Positions 18,547 to 29,170 of a stretch of DNA of 64,000 nucleotides are shown piece after piece. The DNA is from Treponema sp. (lineage in GTDB: Bacteria > Spirochaetota > Spirochaetia > Treponematales > Breznakiellaceae). The position numbers were made by a program, and so were the translations under genes. The first letter of the stretch is position 1. Every line of letters starts with the position of its first letter. The stretch covers positions 1 through 64,000 of the forward strand of contig WQWU01000003.1 in the NCBI GenBank assembly GCA_009785215.1, in the 5' to 3' direction. The notes under the pieces are model-generated. The model was not told where the DNA came from, ran no database searches, and saw nothing but the letters and a program-made list of their open reading frames with translations.

Positions 18547-18595
18547 TTTTCATACTTGACAAAGTTGGGAAATTTATTCAAATTTAAGAATAGAT

Positions 18596-18668
18596 GGTGG
18601 ATATAGCTCAGGGGTAGAGTGCAAGATTGTGGTTCTTGCTGTCGCGGGTTCAAATCCCGTTATCCACC
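18596..18668 (+). tRNA. tRNA-His (GTG)
   Basis: The acceptor arm GTGGATA pairs with TATCCAC, and an extra G at 18596 faces the discriminator C at 18668, the G-1 typical of tRNA-His. The anticodon arm CAAGA / TCTTG carries loop TTGTGGT with anticodon GTG. The T loop is TTCAAAT. CCA is not encoded. A TTGACA at 18556-18561 may be its -35 box. Confidence 0.95.
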
Positions 18669-18694
18669 CGAATAAATTGACAAATTAGGGTTTT

Positions 18695-18768
18695 GCGTTC
18701 GTAGCTCACCTGGATAGAGTACCAGACTTCGAATCTGGTGGTAGCAGGTTCGAGTCCTGCCGGACGCG
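18695..18768 (+). tRNA. tRNA-Arg (TCG)
   Basis: The acceptor arm GCGTTCG pairs with CGGACGC (one G-T pair). The anticodon arm CCAGA / TCTGG holds loop CTTCGAA with anticodon TCG, reading CGA arginine codons. The T arm has GCAGG / CCTGC with loop TTCGAGT. It lies 26 bases after tRNA-His and is probably co-transcribed. CCA is not encoded. Confidence 0.95.
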
Positions 18769-18792
18769 GTTTTTACTAAAATATCAGTATTT

Positions 18793-18824
18793 TTGATACT
18801 TTTTACCATAAAATGTGTTATAAT
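18793..18824 (+). promoter_or_regulatory. Promoter before tamB (extended -10)
   Basis: TATAAT at 18819-18824 is preceded by TGT, making an extended -10 (TGnTATAAT). A TTGATA at 18793-18798 is a possible but badly spaced (20 base) -35. It lies about 40 bases upstream of the tamB start and after the tRNA genes, so it would drive the tamB-bamA-skp-mutS operon. Confidence 0.5.
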
Positions 18825-18865
18825 CAGTATATAGGTTTCAGAAATTGACTTTTTAGGGTATAAAA

Positions 18866-21800
18866 GTGTCATTTTTTATTAAAAAGAACGGGATTATTAC
18901 TATTCCCGGTTCAATGTATATAAAACTCCTCGTTTTTCTGTCACTTATTACTATGTCTGTCATTATCGTAAGGCCAATACAGGCGGTTTTAATTTCTGTA
19001 ATGCAGCAAATCAGAAGCGAATTCATAGAAAAAGCAGAAGAAATTATAAAATTGGATATTCGCTATTCTTCATTGCGTCCGTCTTTTTTCGGGACAATTG
19101 ACATAAGAAACTTAAGACTTATAAATAACAAGGGGTCCCCCCATGACGCCCTGCTTTCCATCTCACGCGTAAGAATACATTTTTCCATACGTGAATTATT
19201 GCTGCGAAAAAAAACATTTATACATACTTTTCAGATAGATCGTCCTGTGCTTAGTATTGACACAAAAAGAGATAAAGATGTTCTGGAGCATCTGTCATCT
19301 TTAATTAATAATCAATATACCGCGATAGAAGTTTTACAGCTAATTTCTGAATTCCTGCCGGAAAACGCTGATTACCTTATAAGACAATGCAGTTTATCCT
19401 TTACAAACGGTGATACAGTTTACAAAGCAGACGAAATGAATCTAAACGCATGGGGAAACAACGGCGATATTTTTTTGGCGGGAAGATTTAACGCGCAGGT
19501 TAGTCATTCAGGTATTACTGTAAAAACAAATATCGGTATAGACGCGTCTTTTTCTGATAATTTTGAAGACAGTAAAGCTGATATAACAACATATTCACTT
19601 TCAATATCCGGTAAAGACAGCATAAATCCCCTTGTTACTGTCTCCCCGTTTAATGCGGCAGTCTTGTTAAAAGATCGTATATTAAGCCTGACCCCCGGGA
19701 TAACACTTGATAAAAAAGAAGATAATCTTAATTATTCATTTAGTTATAATCTGGAAACAGGGGATTTATACGCCAATTTTAATTTAGATAATTTTAAGCC
19801 CGCAGAAAAACTTGCTTTTTCAGATCAATTAAAAGACGCGCGCCATTTACTGCAATTACAGATAACAGGAAATTCATGGTTTAAACAGAATGACGGCTCT
19901 ATGGAATACAGCGTTAATTTTTCCGGTATTAACCGTTCTTCCCGCATCGCCGATAATTTTTTGATTAATGTTCATGGAAATGATAAATCTGTCACTTTAA
20001 ATAATATTCTTATTAATTCCAATACAACTGCCAATTTCTTTCAGGGAAGATTTCAGGCAAACGGCAGTATTGAATTTGCAAATGATACAAACAGCTTTAT
20101 AAAGCCAAGAGGAACAATTTCTTTTAATAATTTCAGCCTGACAGGGAAAGAAAGCGTAAACGCTTTTTTTAATGTAACAAATCATAACAGAGAAATCAGA
20201 ATATCAAGCAGCAAAGCGGATATAGCAAAAACACAATTAAATGATCTTAATATAACTATATATCCTACCCAAAGAGATTTAGCTGTTTCTTTATCCGGCA
20301 TCTTTAACAATGACGGCGCTATTCATCTTGATTCCGTCATAAACAGCACAGCAGGGGCATCCCCGGGAGGTCTGGAAGCATCCTTGGTTTTTGATTCTGT
20401 TTCATTTTATGATATTTCTGAACTTTTCCGCCCGTATACAGATTATTTTAATCTGCCATTAAGCGCGCCCCTTAAGGAAACCTTATTGGATGCAGAAATA
20501 TTTCTTTCTACAGATTTTAACAGCATAGTTTTTAATGCTCCCAACATTAAAATAAAAAACAATGAAACAATCGGAACATTGTCCGTATCAGGAACAGATC
20601 GCCAGGTAACAATAAGCGAAGGTATTTTTAATATTGGAGACAATGATTTTAATTTATCCGCAAATCTTGTATACGCGAATCCTATGGATCTTGTTTTTAA
20701 TTTTAACGCCAGTTATCTTGACCTGTCCTGGCAGCTTGAAGGGCAGATTTTTGACAAAACTACTCTTATTATCCGCGATCCAAACGGACTTAACATGTAC
20801 GGAAGTTTGTCAAATAACAAAACAGCATCGGGCTACATAGAAGGCATTAATTTTCCAATTCTTGCCGATTTTCTTAATGAACGTACAAATCAAATACGCA
20901 CGCAGATTGTTTATTTAAATTTTTATATTTCTCTTCGTTACAGTTCAATCGATTCCTGGACACTTAATGTTAATCATTTTACAGCGCGTGAACAAAACGC
21001 TCTTAATAACGCTGAATTTTTAAGAATTTCAGGAGAAGCCAATCAGGACGGAGCAAGTTTCAGGGATTTTGTTTTTAGCGATTTTGTCGGAATGCTTGCG
21101 GGAAGCGTTGATTTTTCCTGGGATAATGATTTTTCGTATATTGAGTTTTTGGTAAATATAACAGACGGACGGGACGGGGGAGAAACATATTTTCTGGAAG
21201 GTGTTTTAAAAGACGAAAATATTAACATAAACGCGTCCATTAACAAAATGCATTTTAACAGGTTTATAAAAGAAACAAGACCAATGCTCTTAAGCGCCGA
21301 CGCTTCTTTTTCCTGGGATTCAATTGATTCATTTAACGCGGATGTAAACATTTCCTCATTCGATGCAAAAATGGGAGATAATTCAATTAAGGCATCCGGT
21401 AAAATTAACATAAGCGATGATGAAATAAGATTAAATAATCTTTATTTTGATTTTGGCGAATTAAAAACAATTGTTCCCTTATTTCAGTTAAACAGAACTA
21501 AAGGCAATACATCAGGTTATGCTGATGTAAACGGAATAATATTTGAAAGAAAAATAGACACGAATATCAGCATTGAGGCTAATTTCGGTCAAACTGATTC
21601 ATGGCTGGATTTGGGGCGCGCGCTGAATGTTTTTAACGGTGTATTCAGAATAGACAATATGAAATATGACGGAGATGACTTTGAATCTATTGTTTTTTTA
21701 GTTTCAGGAGACAGGGGCGCGTTATCAGTATCAGGCGGCATAAGAAATATGCTTCGCCTTGAAATGGACAGAGACGGCAATTTTTTCGCAGGTTTATCCG

Positions 21801-23338
21801 CTCCGTTTCCTATCAGATGTTCAATCATGGGCACTTTTAAAAACGGTTATATAGACGCCCGCTGCAATAATTTCTTTGTAGATTTGGCGGCTATCTGGTC
21901 TTCGCTTGTTTCAGTTCCGGAATTTATAATCAGCGCAGGCTACATTACAGGAAGCGTAGACATACGCGGACCATTGTTAAATCCGGAATTTTTCGGCACA
22001 GGCAGAGGTTCAAGTTTTCGTTTTAAAGTTCCGGATTATATCCCGGAAGATTTAAGACCTGTTCCGTTTAATGTCCAGGCAGAGGGAAATGTTATGACTT
22101 TTGGACCTGTTGTTGCCGGAGTAGGCAACGGCGGCGGAATCGTAAACGGATATTTTATTTTTGAAAACTGGATACCAAAAAACATCGGGATTGAAATTTC
22201 TGTGCCCCATGATATTCCGATTCCCTATGATTTTAATGTATACGGATTTTTGGCAAGCGGAGATGCCAGCGGCGATTTATATTTAACAGTAGATCTTATA
22301 AATGAAATACTGGAAGTAGGAGGAGATCTTGTAACAACCAATGCCAATTTAGGCATTAACATGGAAGAAATAATGGAGGACAGAGATTTTGCTTCAGAAG
22401 TTGTAAAACTATACGCGATTGTGGATTTTAAAATAACAGCAGGTCCTACGGTAGAATTTATCTGGCCAAGTACAAGCCCCATTTTAAGAATAAATCCTGA
22501 AATGGGTACAGCTATCCACATTACAGCCGATAATCGGGCAGGACAGTATTCTTTTAACAGCAATGTAAGAATACGTTCCGGTGAAATTTACTATATGGAC
22601 AGAAGTTTTTATATACGCCAGGGGTCAATTGTTTTTAATGAAAATGAAAACAAATTTGATCCGATTTTCAGCGCCAGAGCCGAAATCCGCGACCGCGCTG
22701 AATCGGGGCCTGTGACATTATCGCTTGTTGTAGAAAATCAGCCTTTACTCAGTTTTGAACCCCGTTTTGAAGCAAGACCCAGCCTTACACAGCTTGAAAT
22801 ATATTCAATTTTGGGGCAAAATGTGAACAGTATACAGGGGTATGAAAATGCGGATATGCGCTTTTTGATTACCTCTACTACTGATATTCTAACCCAGGTT
22901 ATAGCTGCATCGGATTTATTCGGTCAATTTACCTTTTTAAGGCAATTTGAACGTCATGTAAGGGACTTTTTAGGGTTGGATATGTTTACAATAAGAACCA
23001 GAATACTGCAAAATGCGGTAGTTACTGGCGCTACAGGGGGATTTGCGCGGACCGACGGAAGAAATGTCGCAAGAGGTAACCGATTTGGTAACTATTTTGA
23101 CAATACAACTGTTTTTGTAGGTAAATACATCGGTAAGGATATGTTTATTCAGGGTATGCTTACAATGAGATACGATGAAAACAGCGCTTTATTCGGAGGT
23201 TTAAGGTTTGAACCTGATATTGGAATAGAATTACAGAGTCCTTTTATCAATATCAGATGGGATTTTTTCCCATACAACCCGCAGAATTGGTGGGTAAACG
23301 ATAATTCAATTACTCTAAGCTGGAGTAAGTCATTTTAG
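18866..23338 (+). CDS. tamB: TamB-family inner-membrane to outer-membrane bridge protein
   Basis: A 1490-residue protein starting at GTG 18866. One N-terminal membrane anchor (IKLLVFLSLITMSVIIVRPIQAVLI, about residues 18-42) is followed by a very long run of beta-strand-rich AsmA/TamB-type repeats. The C-terminal DUF490-like end has LTQLEIYSILGQN and a final barrel-like strand ending SITLSWSKSF. TamB spans the periplasm as a hydrophobic groove, working with TamA or BamA to move lipids or help insert outer-membrane proteins. It is followed after 8 bases by bamA. In Borrelia and Treponema TamB is likewise encoded beside BamA, and no TamA is known there. Confidence 0.9.
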   Translation: MSFFIKKNGIITIPGSMYIKLLVFLSLITMSVIIVRPIQAVLISVMQQIRSEFIEKAEEIIKLDIRYSSLRPSFFGTIDIRNLRLINNKGSPHDALLSISRVRIHFSIRELLLRKKTFIHTFQIDRPVLSIDTKRDKDVLEHLSSLINNQYTAIEVLQLISEFLPENADYLIRQCSLSFTNGDTVYKADEMNLNAWGNNGDIFLAGRFNAQVSHSGITVKTNIGIDASFSDNFEDSKADITTYSLSISGKDSINPLVTVSPFNAAVLLKDRILSLTPGITLDKKEDNLNYSFSYNLETGDLYANFNLDNFKPAEKLAFSDQLKDARHLLQLQITGNSWFKQNDGSMEYSVNFSGINRSSRIADNFLINVHGNDKSVTLNNILINSNTTANFFQGRFQANGSIEFANDTNSFIKPRGTISFNNFSLTGKESVNAFFNVTNHNREIRISSSKADIAKTQLNDLNITIYPTQRDLAVSLSGIFNNDGAIHLDSVINSTAGASPGGLEASLVFDSVSFYDISELFRPYTDYFNLPLSAPLKETLLDAEIFLSTDFNSIVFNAPNIKIKNNETIGTLSVSGTDRQVTISEGIFNIGDNDFNLSANLVYANPMDLVFNFNASYLDLSWQLEGQIFDKTTLIIRDPNGLNMYGSLSNNKTASGYIEGINFPILADFLNERTNQIRTQIVYLNFYISLRYSSIDSWTLNVNHFTAREQNALNNAEFLRISGEANQDGASFRDFVFSDFVGMLAGSVDFSWDNDFSYIEFLVNITDGRDGGETYFLEGVLKDENININASINKMHFNRFIKETRPMLLSADASFSWDSIDSFNADVNISSFDAKMGDNSIKASGKINISDDEIRLNNLYFDFGELKTIVPLFQLNRTKGNTSGYADVNGIIFERKIDTNISIEANFGQTDSWLDLGRALNVFNGVFRIDNMKYDGDDFESIVFLVSGDRGALSVSGGIRNMLRLEMDRDGNFFAGLSAPFPIRCSIMGTFKNGYIDARCNNFFVDLAAIWSSLVSVPEFIISAGYITGSVDIRGPLLNPEFFGTGRGSSFRFKVPDYIPEDLRPVPFNVQAEGNVMTFGPVVAGVGNGGGIVNGYFIFENWIPKNIGIEISVPHDIPIPYDFNVYGFLASGDASGDLYLTVDLINEILEVGGDLVTTNANLGINMEEIMEDRDFASEVVKLYAIVDFKITAGPTVEFIWPSTSPILRINPEMGTAIHITADNRAGQYSFNSNVRIRSGEIYYMDRSFYIRQGSIVFNENENKFDPIFSARAEIRDRAESGPVTLSLVVENQPLLSFEPRFEARPSLTQLEIYSILGQNVNSIQGYENADMRFLITSTTDILTQVIAASDLFGQFTFLRQFERHVRDFLGLDMFTIRTRILQNAVVTGATGGFARTDGRNVARGNRFGNYFDNTTVFVGKYIGKDMFIQGMLTMRYDENSALFGGLRFEPDIGIELQSPFINIRWDFFPYNPQNWWVNDNSITLSWSKSF

Positions 23339-23346
23339 GAGTTTTA

Positions 23347-25878
23347 ATGAAATTTAGAGTTTTTGCTTTATTATTGTTCCTGCCGGCAGTTTTTGCTTTT
23401 TCGCAGGATACAGATAATGCTGATGATTGGTTTCAGGGAAAGCCAATCAGGGATATTGTATTTTCCGGGCTTAAAAATATATCTCCGTCGGAACTGGACG
23501 GATTGATGCAGCCTTTTAAAGGACGCGCCTTTAACGACAGTATTTTCTGGGAAATAACGGGAAGGCTGTATGCGCTTGAATATTTTGATAGTATTGAATC
23601 TTCCACTCACCGCGCGAATCAGGCAGGCACAGAGGTAGTAATAAGATTTACCGTCTCAGAAAGACCCGTAATAGGAAGAATTAGCTTTGTTGGAAATTCA
23701 GGCATAAGACGTCATGAATTGATGGATGTTATCATTTCCAAAGTAAGCGATGTTTATAATCTTGCAAAAGTCCGCATTGATACAGAAGCAATTATAAACA
23801 AATATCTGGAAAAAGGTTATCCCAATGCTACTGTTACAACAACTGAAATACAATCAAGTGACACATCTATTTCGCTGATTTTTAACATTGACGAAGGCGA
23901 TAAAATAACCATATCAAGAATTGAGTTTCAGGGGAATAACAGATTTACAAATAACGCCCTAAGAGGCCAGCTTTCGTTAAAAGCAAAATCGCTTCTTAAT
24001 GACGGCGCTTTTCAGGAAGCGAAACTTTTGGCGGACAGGGAAGCCATAACAAGATATTATCATGATCGCGGATACATTGACATGTTTATCCGGGACGTAA
24101 TCCAGACTGCGGAAAGTGATGATAAAGGAACCAATATGGTTCTTGTCTTCATGATAGAAGAAGGCAATGAATTTAAATTTGACGGCATAACATTTGAGGG
24201 CAATGTTATTTTTAAAACAGAACAGCTTCAAAAACTTGTATATTCCAAAGTAGGCGATATCGTTAACATGACGCGTCTTGAAATGGATATGCAGCGCGTT
24301 GCCGACCTTTATTTTGAAAACGGATATATTTTTAATTTAATAACAAGAACTCAGAATAAGGATGATCATAATCTTACGCTTTCTTACGCGGTTCATATCG
24401 TGGAAAGAAGCCGCGCATACATAGAAAATGTAATAATAATTGGTAATGAAAAGACAAAAACCAATGTTATTTTAAGGGAAATCCCCCTGGAACCCGGAGA
24501 TGTTTTTTCCAAAACCAAAGTCATGGAAGCCATGAGAAATCTTTTTAACCTTCAGTATTTTTCCATGATAATTCCGGATACACTTCCTGGCAGCACAGAA
24601 AACATGATGGATTTGGTTTTTACCTTTGAAGAACAGGCTACTACAGACATTCAGTTTGGACTTACATTCTCCGGCAGCGCAGACCCTGACTCTTTTCCAA
24701 TATCAGGGTTATTCAAATGGCATGACAGAAATTTCTTTGGAACCGGAAATGAACTTGGAGCGGAATTAAATTCATCCATCGTTGACTCAACTTCGTTTTC
24801 ATTAAATTATCTGCATCGCTGGGTATTCGGTCTTCCTCTTTCTCTTGGCATCGATTTTACCTTTAACCATACAATACGTCTTGCATTAATGAATAATCAG
24901 TCTCCGTTATTTTTCGGCAATGAAGATTATGCTTTCCCGGACGGATTCAAATCTTATGAAGAGTTCAGGGCAAGAAACTATACTCCTACAAGAGATTTCC
25001 TTATGGATTACAGAAATTTCTATTTATCCGTAGGGTTTTCTACAGGTTACCGCTGGTCAACGTTCATGGGGATTTTGGGAATCAGCGGAGGAGTGCGTTT
25101 TGGATGGGAAATGAATGAATATGACGCAGACCTCTACAGACCCTTTGATCCTGTTTTAAGAGCGGGAAACAATTCATGGATGCCAAGAAATTCATTCTGG
25201 CTTACATTTACGCTAGATCAGCGTGATATTTTCTATGATCCAAGCAGGGGTTTTTATTTATACGACCGCATAGCTTTCTTTGGCTTTTTGGACAGCGAAC
25301 GTGAACATTTTATGCGCAATGATTTAAAAGTGCAGTATTATCATACATTGTTTAATTTTCAAATAACAGATAAATGGAGCTTTAAATGCGTATTGGCAAT
25401 GCACGCAGGATTGTCAATGATATTCAATCAGCCGTTCAGAGGCGATCCTTTACAGCCGGATATCTCCCGCCAGAATATGCTTTCGATAGACGGTATGTTT
25501 ATAGGAAGAGGCTGGAATGAATTCAACGACAAAGGATACGTGCTTTTTGAAAGCTGGGTAGAGCTGCGCTTCCCGATAGTTTACGGCATTTTGGCTTTGG
25601 ATTTATTTTTTGACTCAGCTGCGAAAGAAGAAAAAGCAGGCTCTTATTTTGGACGTAACATAGAAGGAAGACCTAATTTTACAATCGAGAGATTTAGGTT
25701 TAGTTTCGGCGGCGGATTAAGATTTACAATACCTCAATTCCCAATCCGTTTAAGCCTTGCTAAAGGTTTCACAATTGAAGACGGCAATATAGTATGGAAA
25801 ACCGGCAGTATATTTAATAGTGCCAATACGCCCGGTAAGGGACTGGATCTTGTAGTTTCATTTGCAATATCATATTAG
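23347..25878 (+). CDS. bamA: Outer membrane protein assembly factor BamA
   Basis: An 843-residue Omp85 protein. A signal peptide (MKFRVFALLLFLPAVFAFSQ) is followed by five POTRA domains over about residues 30-425 (for example VFSGLKNISPSELDG, RISFVGNSGIRRHEL, ITFEGNVIFKTEQL, VIIIGNEKTKTNVI). The 16-strand barrel occupies about 430-843. The loop-6 tip appears as FIGRGWNEF, a variant of the usual VRGF. It folds and inserts outer-membrane proteins. It sits between tamB and skp, as in other spirochaetes, with 8-base spacings on both sides. Confidence 0.95.
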   Translation: MKFRVFALLLFLPAVFAFSQDTDNADDWFQGKPIRDIVFSGLKNISPSELDGLMQPFKGRAFNDSIFWEITGRLYALEYFDSIESSTHRANQAGTEVVIRFTVSERPVIGRISFVGNSGIRRHELMDVIISKVSDVYNLAKVRIDTEAIINKYLEKGYPNATVTTTEIQSSDTSISLIFNIDEGDKITISRIEFQGNNRFTNNALRGQLSLKAKSLLNDGAFQEAKLLADREAITRYYHDRGYIDMFIRDVIQTAESDDKGTNMVLVFMIEEGNEFKFDGITFEGNVIFKTEQLQKLVYSKVGDIVNMTRLEMDMQRVADLYFENGYIFNLITRTQNKDDHNLTLSYAVHIVERSRAYIENVIIIGNEKTKTNVILREIPLEPGDVFSKTKVMEAMRNLFNLQYFSMIIPDTLPGSTENMMDLVFTFEEQATTDIQFGLTFSGSADPDSFPISGLFKWHDRNFFGTGNELGAELNSSIVDSTSFSLNYLHRWVFGLPLSLGIDFTFNHTIRLALMNNQSPLFFGNEDYAFPDGFKSYEEFRARNYTPTRDFLMDYRNFYLSVGFSTGYRWSTFMGILGISGGVRFGWEMNEYDADLYRPFDPVLRAGNNSWMPRNSFWLTFTLDQRDIFYDPSRGFYLYDRIAFFGFLDSEREHFMRNDLKVQYYHTLFNFQITDKWSFKCVLAMHAGLSMIFNQPFRGDPLQPDISRQNMLSIDGMFIGRGWNEFNDKGYVLFESWVELRFPIVYGILALDLFFDSAAKEEKAGSYFGRNIEGRPNFTIERFRFSFGGGLRFTIPQFPIRLSLAKGFTIEDGNIVWKTGSIFNSANTPGKGLDLVVSFAISY

Positions 25879-25886
25879 GAGTTGTT

Positions 25887-26417
25887 ATGTTTAAGCGTGT
25901 TTTATTGTTATTTTTAATTGTTTTTTCATGCGCAGGATTTGCTTTTTCCCAGCAAATAACAAGGTTTGCGGTAGTAGACATGCCGCGTGTTTATAACGCG
26001 TTTTTCCGTGAATCAAGGGCTGTAAGAGAATACGAAGAACGTCATGCGAGAGTTTTAAGTGATATTCAAAGATATACGCAGGAAATACAGGCACTAAGAG
26101 GAAGGCACGCGGAAGCTGTATTGCAGGATAATCAGTCTGAAGCTCTAAGGCTGGAAAGCCAGATTACAAGAAGAACAGAATTCTTAAGAGAATTTCATCA
26201 GATAAGAATTGCGGAACTTGAAGAACAAAGAAATCGCCTGATGCAATCATCTTCGTATTGGACACAATTACAGGAAGAAATAAGATTTTTTGCGGAAAGC
26301 GAAGGATACAGTATGGTTTTGAATTTAAAAGATAATCCAAGCATTATTTGGTACAGCCATACTGTAGATATAACGGATAAATTGATTCAAAGCATGCAAT
26401 CAAGATCAAGAAATTAG
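25887..26417 (+). CDS. skp: Skp/OmpH-family periplasmic chaperone
   Basis: A 176-residue exported protein. A signal peptide (residues 1-21, ending AFSQ) is followed by a short strand FAVVDMPRVYNAFF and a long coiled-coil helix pair (about residues 45-130, rich in Glu, Arg and Gln). It ends with the returning strand segment AESEGYSMVLNLKDNPSIIWYS. Skp trimers hold unfolded outer-membrane proteins on their way to BamA, which is the gene immediately upstream (8-base gap). The next gene, mutS, starts 3 bases after its stop. Confidence 0.9.
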   Translation: MFKRVLLLFLIVFSCAGFAFSQQITRFAVVDMPRVYNAFFRESRAVREYEERHARVLSDIQRYTQEIQALRGRHAEAVLQDNQSEALRLESQITRRTEFLREFHQIRIAELEEQRNRLMQSSSYWTQLQEEIRFFAESEGYSMVLNLKDNPSIIWYSHTVDITDKLIQSMQSRSRN

Positions 26418-26420
26418 AAC

Positions 26421-29123
26421 ATGGATGTCTGCGCGTCAAAAACAAGCCCAATGCTGGAACAGTACAGACGCATCAAAAAAGAGCAGCAGGGAAATGTTCT
26501 GTTCTTCAGGCTTGGAGATTTTTATGAAATGTTCGGCGAAGATGCCGTAGAAATTTCCGCGCTTCTTAATTTAACTCTTACAAGCCGCAACGGAGTCCCC
26601 ATGTGCGGCGTTCCGTATCATGCCGCAAAAACCTATGTTTCAAGACTTTTAAAACTTGGAAAAAAAATCGCGATTTGCGAACAGCTTACAGGACCAGGCA
26701 AGGGAACAAAAGTTATAGAGCGCGATGTTGTAGAAATAATAACTCCCGGCACAACTGTAGATGAAGATTTCCTGGAAAAAGGAAGCGCAAATTATCTTGG
26801 ATGCCTTGCCGCTGCAAATACACAGCTTTCTTTTTCTTATATAGACCTTTCAACAGGGGATTTTTTTTCTACCTGTTTTAAAAAAGACGAAGTTCAGGGG
26901 AGCCATCCTTTGCTTCGCCAGGAATTTGAACGCTTGGCTATTAAAGAAATATTAATTCAGGAATCTCTTCTGGAAGACAATAATATTGCACTGGCTGTCT
27001 ATGACAGAAGCGGTCTTGTTTTAAACCGCTGGGCAGATTGGCTTTTTGATTTTTCTTCGGCAAAAACCAGGCTGGAAAAACAATTTGGACTTTCTAATTT
27101 AAAAAGTTTCGGCTTACAGGAAGGCAGCGGGGAAATAATCTCGGCGGGAACTTTACTTGACTATCTTGATACAACATCAAAAAGCCTTTTGCCTCACATA
27201 AGAAGCATTAAATTATACCGGGATAATGAATATCTGGGACTTGATGAATCGAGCCAGCGTAATCTTGAACTTTTATACAATCAAAGAGACGGAGATGTTC
27301 GTTTTTCGCTTTTTGAAACAATGGATGAAACGCGCTGTTCAATGGGAAAGCGCCTTTTAAAAAGACGTATCCTTCATCCGCTGCGTGATTTATCCAAAAT
27401 TAACAACCGCCTTGATATGACAGAAAAACTATACCGCGAACAGGGTAAACTCGGAAAGTTACGTGAAATATTCGGCAAAACACCGGATCTGGAAAGATTA
27501 TGTTCAAGACTTGCCATGGATAAAGCGCACGGACGTGATATGCTTGCCGTAAAAATAGCAATTAACAATTATCTTTTAATATGCGAAGAATTTAAAGACA
27601 GCAATTTTTGCTTTGAAAACGAAGAGGTTATGGAAAACCCCGAGGCACTTTTAGTGCTTGAAGATTTGCTTGAAAAGGGTATCAGCAATGAGCCGTCTGT
27701 TGTATTAAACGAAGGAAATTTAATAAAAGAAGGATACAGCGAAGAGCTGGACGGGTTGCGCTCCATGAGAGACAACAGCAGACAGATACTGGAAGATTAT
27801 CTTGAAGAAGAAAAGCAGGCAACAGGAATACCAAGCCTTAAGATACGTTACAATCGTTTAATCGGCTATTATTTTGAAGTAACAAAGGTCAATCTTTCCC
27901 GTGTTCCCAAACATTTTATCAGAAGACAAGGAATAGCCGGCGGTGAGCGTTATTCTACAGATCGTCTTGCGGAACTTGAGTCGGAAATTAATGGAGCGTC
28001 AGACAGGGTAGTAGAGCTGGAAAGAAAACTTTTTATACAAATCAGAGATGAGGCAAAAAAACACCTGCCTCTCCTTTCATCGGCTGCCCGCCGCCTTGCA
28101 CAACTGGATGTAGCCCAGTCTTTGGCAAAAGCTGCTACGCTAAGAAGCTGGACGCGCCCGTTATTGAACGATAGCGGCAATATGGAAATTTATGAAGGAC
28201 GCCACCCCGTTGTAGAGGCGCATCTTAACAGAGGCGAATATATCCCCAATGACATTTTGCTGACAGACGACGGAATTTCCTTCGCGATGATAACAGGTCC
28301 CAACATGGCAGGAAAATCAACTTATCTGCGCTCTGCCGCCCTGATTACGATAATGGCTCAGATGGGAAGTTTTGTGCCGGCAAGGGAGGCGCACATAGGA
28401 CTTTGCGACCGTATTTACTGCAGGGTAGGTGCATCTGACAATCTGGCTCGCGGAGAATCAACTTTCCTTGTAGAAATGAATGAGACGGCGTTTATTTTAA
28501 ATACGGCTACAAAAAAGAGCCTTGTTATCATGGACGAAGTGGGCAGGGGAACCGGCACTAACGACGGACTTTCGATAGCATGGGCTGTAAGTGAAGAACT
28601 GCTTAACAGGGTTAAGTGCAGAACGCTTTTTGCCACGCATTTTCATGAACTTTCGCTATTGTCTAATCCGCGCATGGCAAACCGCTCCATGGAAGTTCTG
28701 GAACAGGGAGAAAAAATAATCTTTCTTAGAAAATTAAAAGAGGGGCCAACAGAGGAATCTTACGGAATACATGTAGCGCGTCTTGCAGGTCTTTCACAGG
28801 AAGTTTTACAGAGAGCAGGGCAAATTATGCGTCTTTTAAAAGAACGCGATTCAGATTTACGCGGCACTTTTGGCGGAAAAGAAGATGTTAACCGCTTTAT
28901 TCCAGAGGTTAACAAAGAAGATAATAAGCCTGATAAATTTGAAATACTGCTTAAAGAAATTGATCCGCAAATCATGACACCTATGGAAGCGCTTAATATC
29001 CTGTCCCAGTGGAAAAAACTATCACAATCAGGGATAGATATTTCTGCCTCGAATTTAACAAAACAAAAAACCAAGACTTCCAAGCCAAAAAACAACGAAA
29101 ATTCTCCCTCTTTATTCGATTAA
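26421..29123 (+). CDS. mutS: DNA mismatch repair protein MutS
   Basis: A 900-residue MutS. The mismatch-binding FYE lies in RLGDFYEMF at about residues 30-38. The core and clamp follow, then the C-terminal ATPase with Walker A GPNMAGKST, Walker B SLVIMDEVGRGT and the conserved ATHFHEL. It recognises mispairs and recruits MutL. The start 3 bases after skp is typical of the spirochaete bamA-skp-mutS arrangement. The extreme C-terminus is Lys-rich and ends SPSLFD, a tail that in MutS/MutL can hold a beta-clamp motif; that reading is only tentative. Confidence 0.97.
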   Translation: MDVCASKTSPMLEQYRRIKKEQQGNVLFFRLGDFYEMFGEDAVEISALLNLTLTSRNGVPMCGVPYHAAKTYVSRLLKLGKKIAICEQLTGPGKGTKVIERDVVEIITPGTTVDEDFLEKGSANYLGCLAAANTQLSFSYIDLSTGDFFSTCFKKDEVQGSHPLLRQEFERLAIKEILIQESLLEDNNIALAVYDRSGLVLNRWADWLFDFSSAKTRLEKQFGLSNLKSFGLQEGSGEIISAGTLLDYLDTTSKSLLPHIRSIKLYRDNEYLGLDESSQRNLELLYNQRDGDVRFSLFETMDETRCSMGKRLLKRRILHPLRDLSKINNRLDMTEKLYREQGKLGKLREIFGKTPDLERLCSRLAMDKAHGRDMLAVKIAINNYLLICEEFKDSNFCFENEEVMENPEALLVLEDLLEKGISNEPSVVLNEGNLIKEGYSEELDGLRSMRDNSRQILEDYLEEEKQATGIPSLKIRYNRLIGYYFEVTKVNLSRVPKHFIRRQGIAGGERYSTDRLAELESEINGASDRVVELERKLFIQIRDEAKKHLPLLSSAARRLAQLDVAQSLAKAATLRSWTRPLLNDSGNMEIYEGRHPVVEAHLNRGEYIPNDILLTDDGISFAMITGPNMAGKSTYLRSAALITIMAQMGSFVPAREAHIGLCDRIYCRVGASDNLARGESTFLVEMNETAFILNTATKKSLVIMDEVGRGTGTNDGLSIAWAVSEELLNRVKCRTLFATHFHELSLLSNPRMANRSMEVLEQGEKIIFLRKLKEGPTEESYGIHVARLAGLSQEVLQRAGQIMRLLKERDSDLRGTFGGKEDVNRFIPEVNKEDNKPDKFEILLKEIDPQIMTPMEALNILSQWKKLSQSGIDISASNLTKQKTKTSKPKNNENSPSLFD

Positions 29124-29170
29124 TATTCCCATTTCCTGAAATTCATTGTATAATGTAACCGGAGGAAAAA

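Noticed and set aside
18677..18682. TTGACA between the two tRNA genes as a promoter
   Set aside because: The matching -10 would lie inside tRNA-Arg and no good hexamer is there; co-transcription with tRNA-His is simpler.
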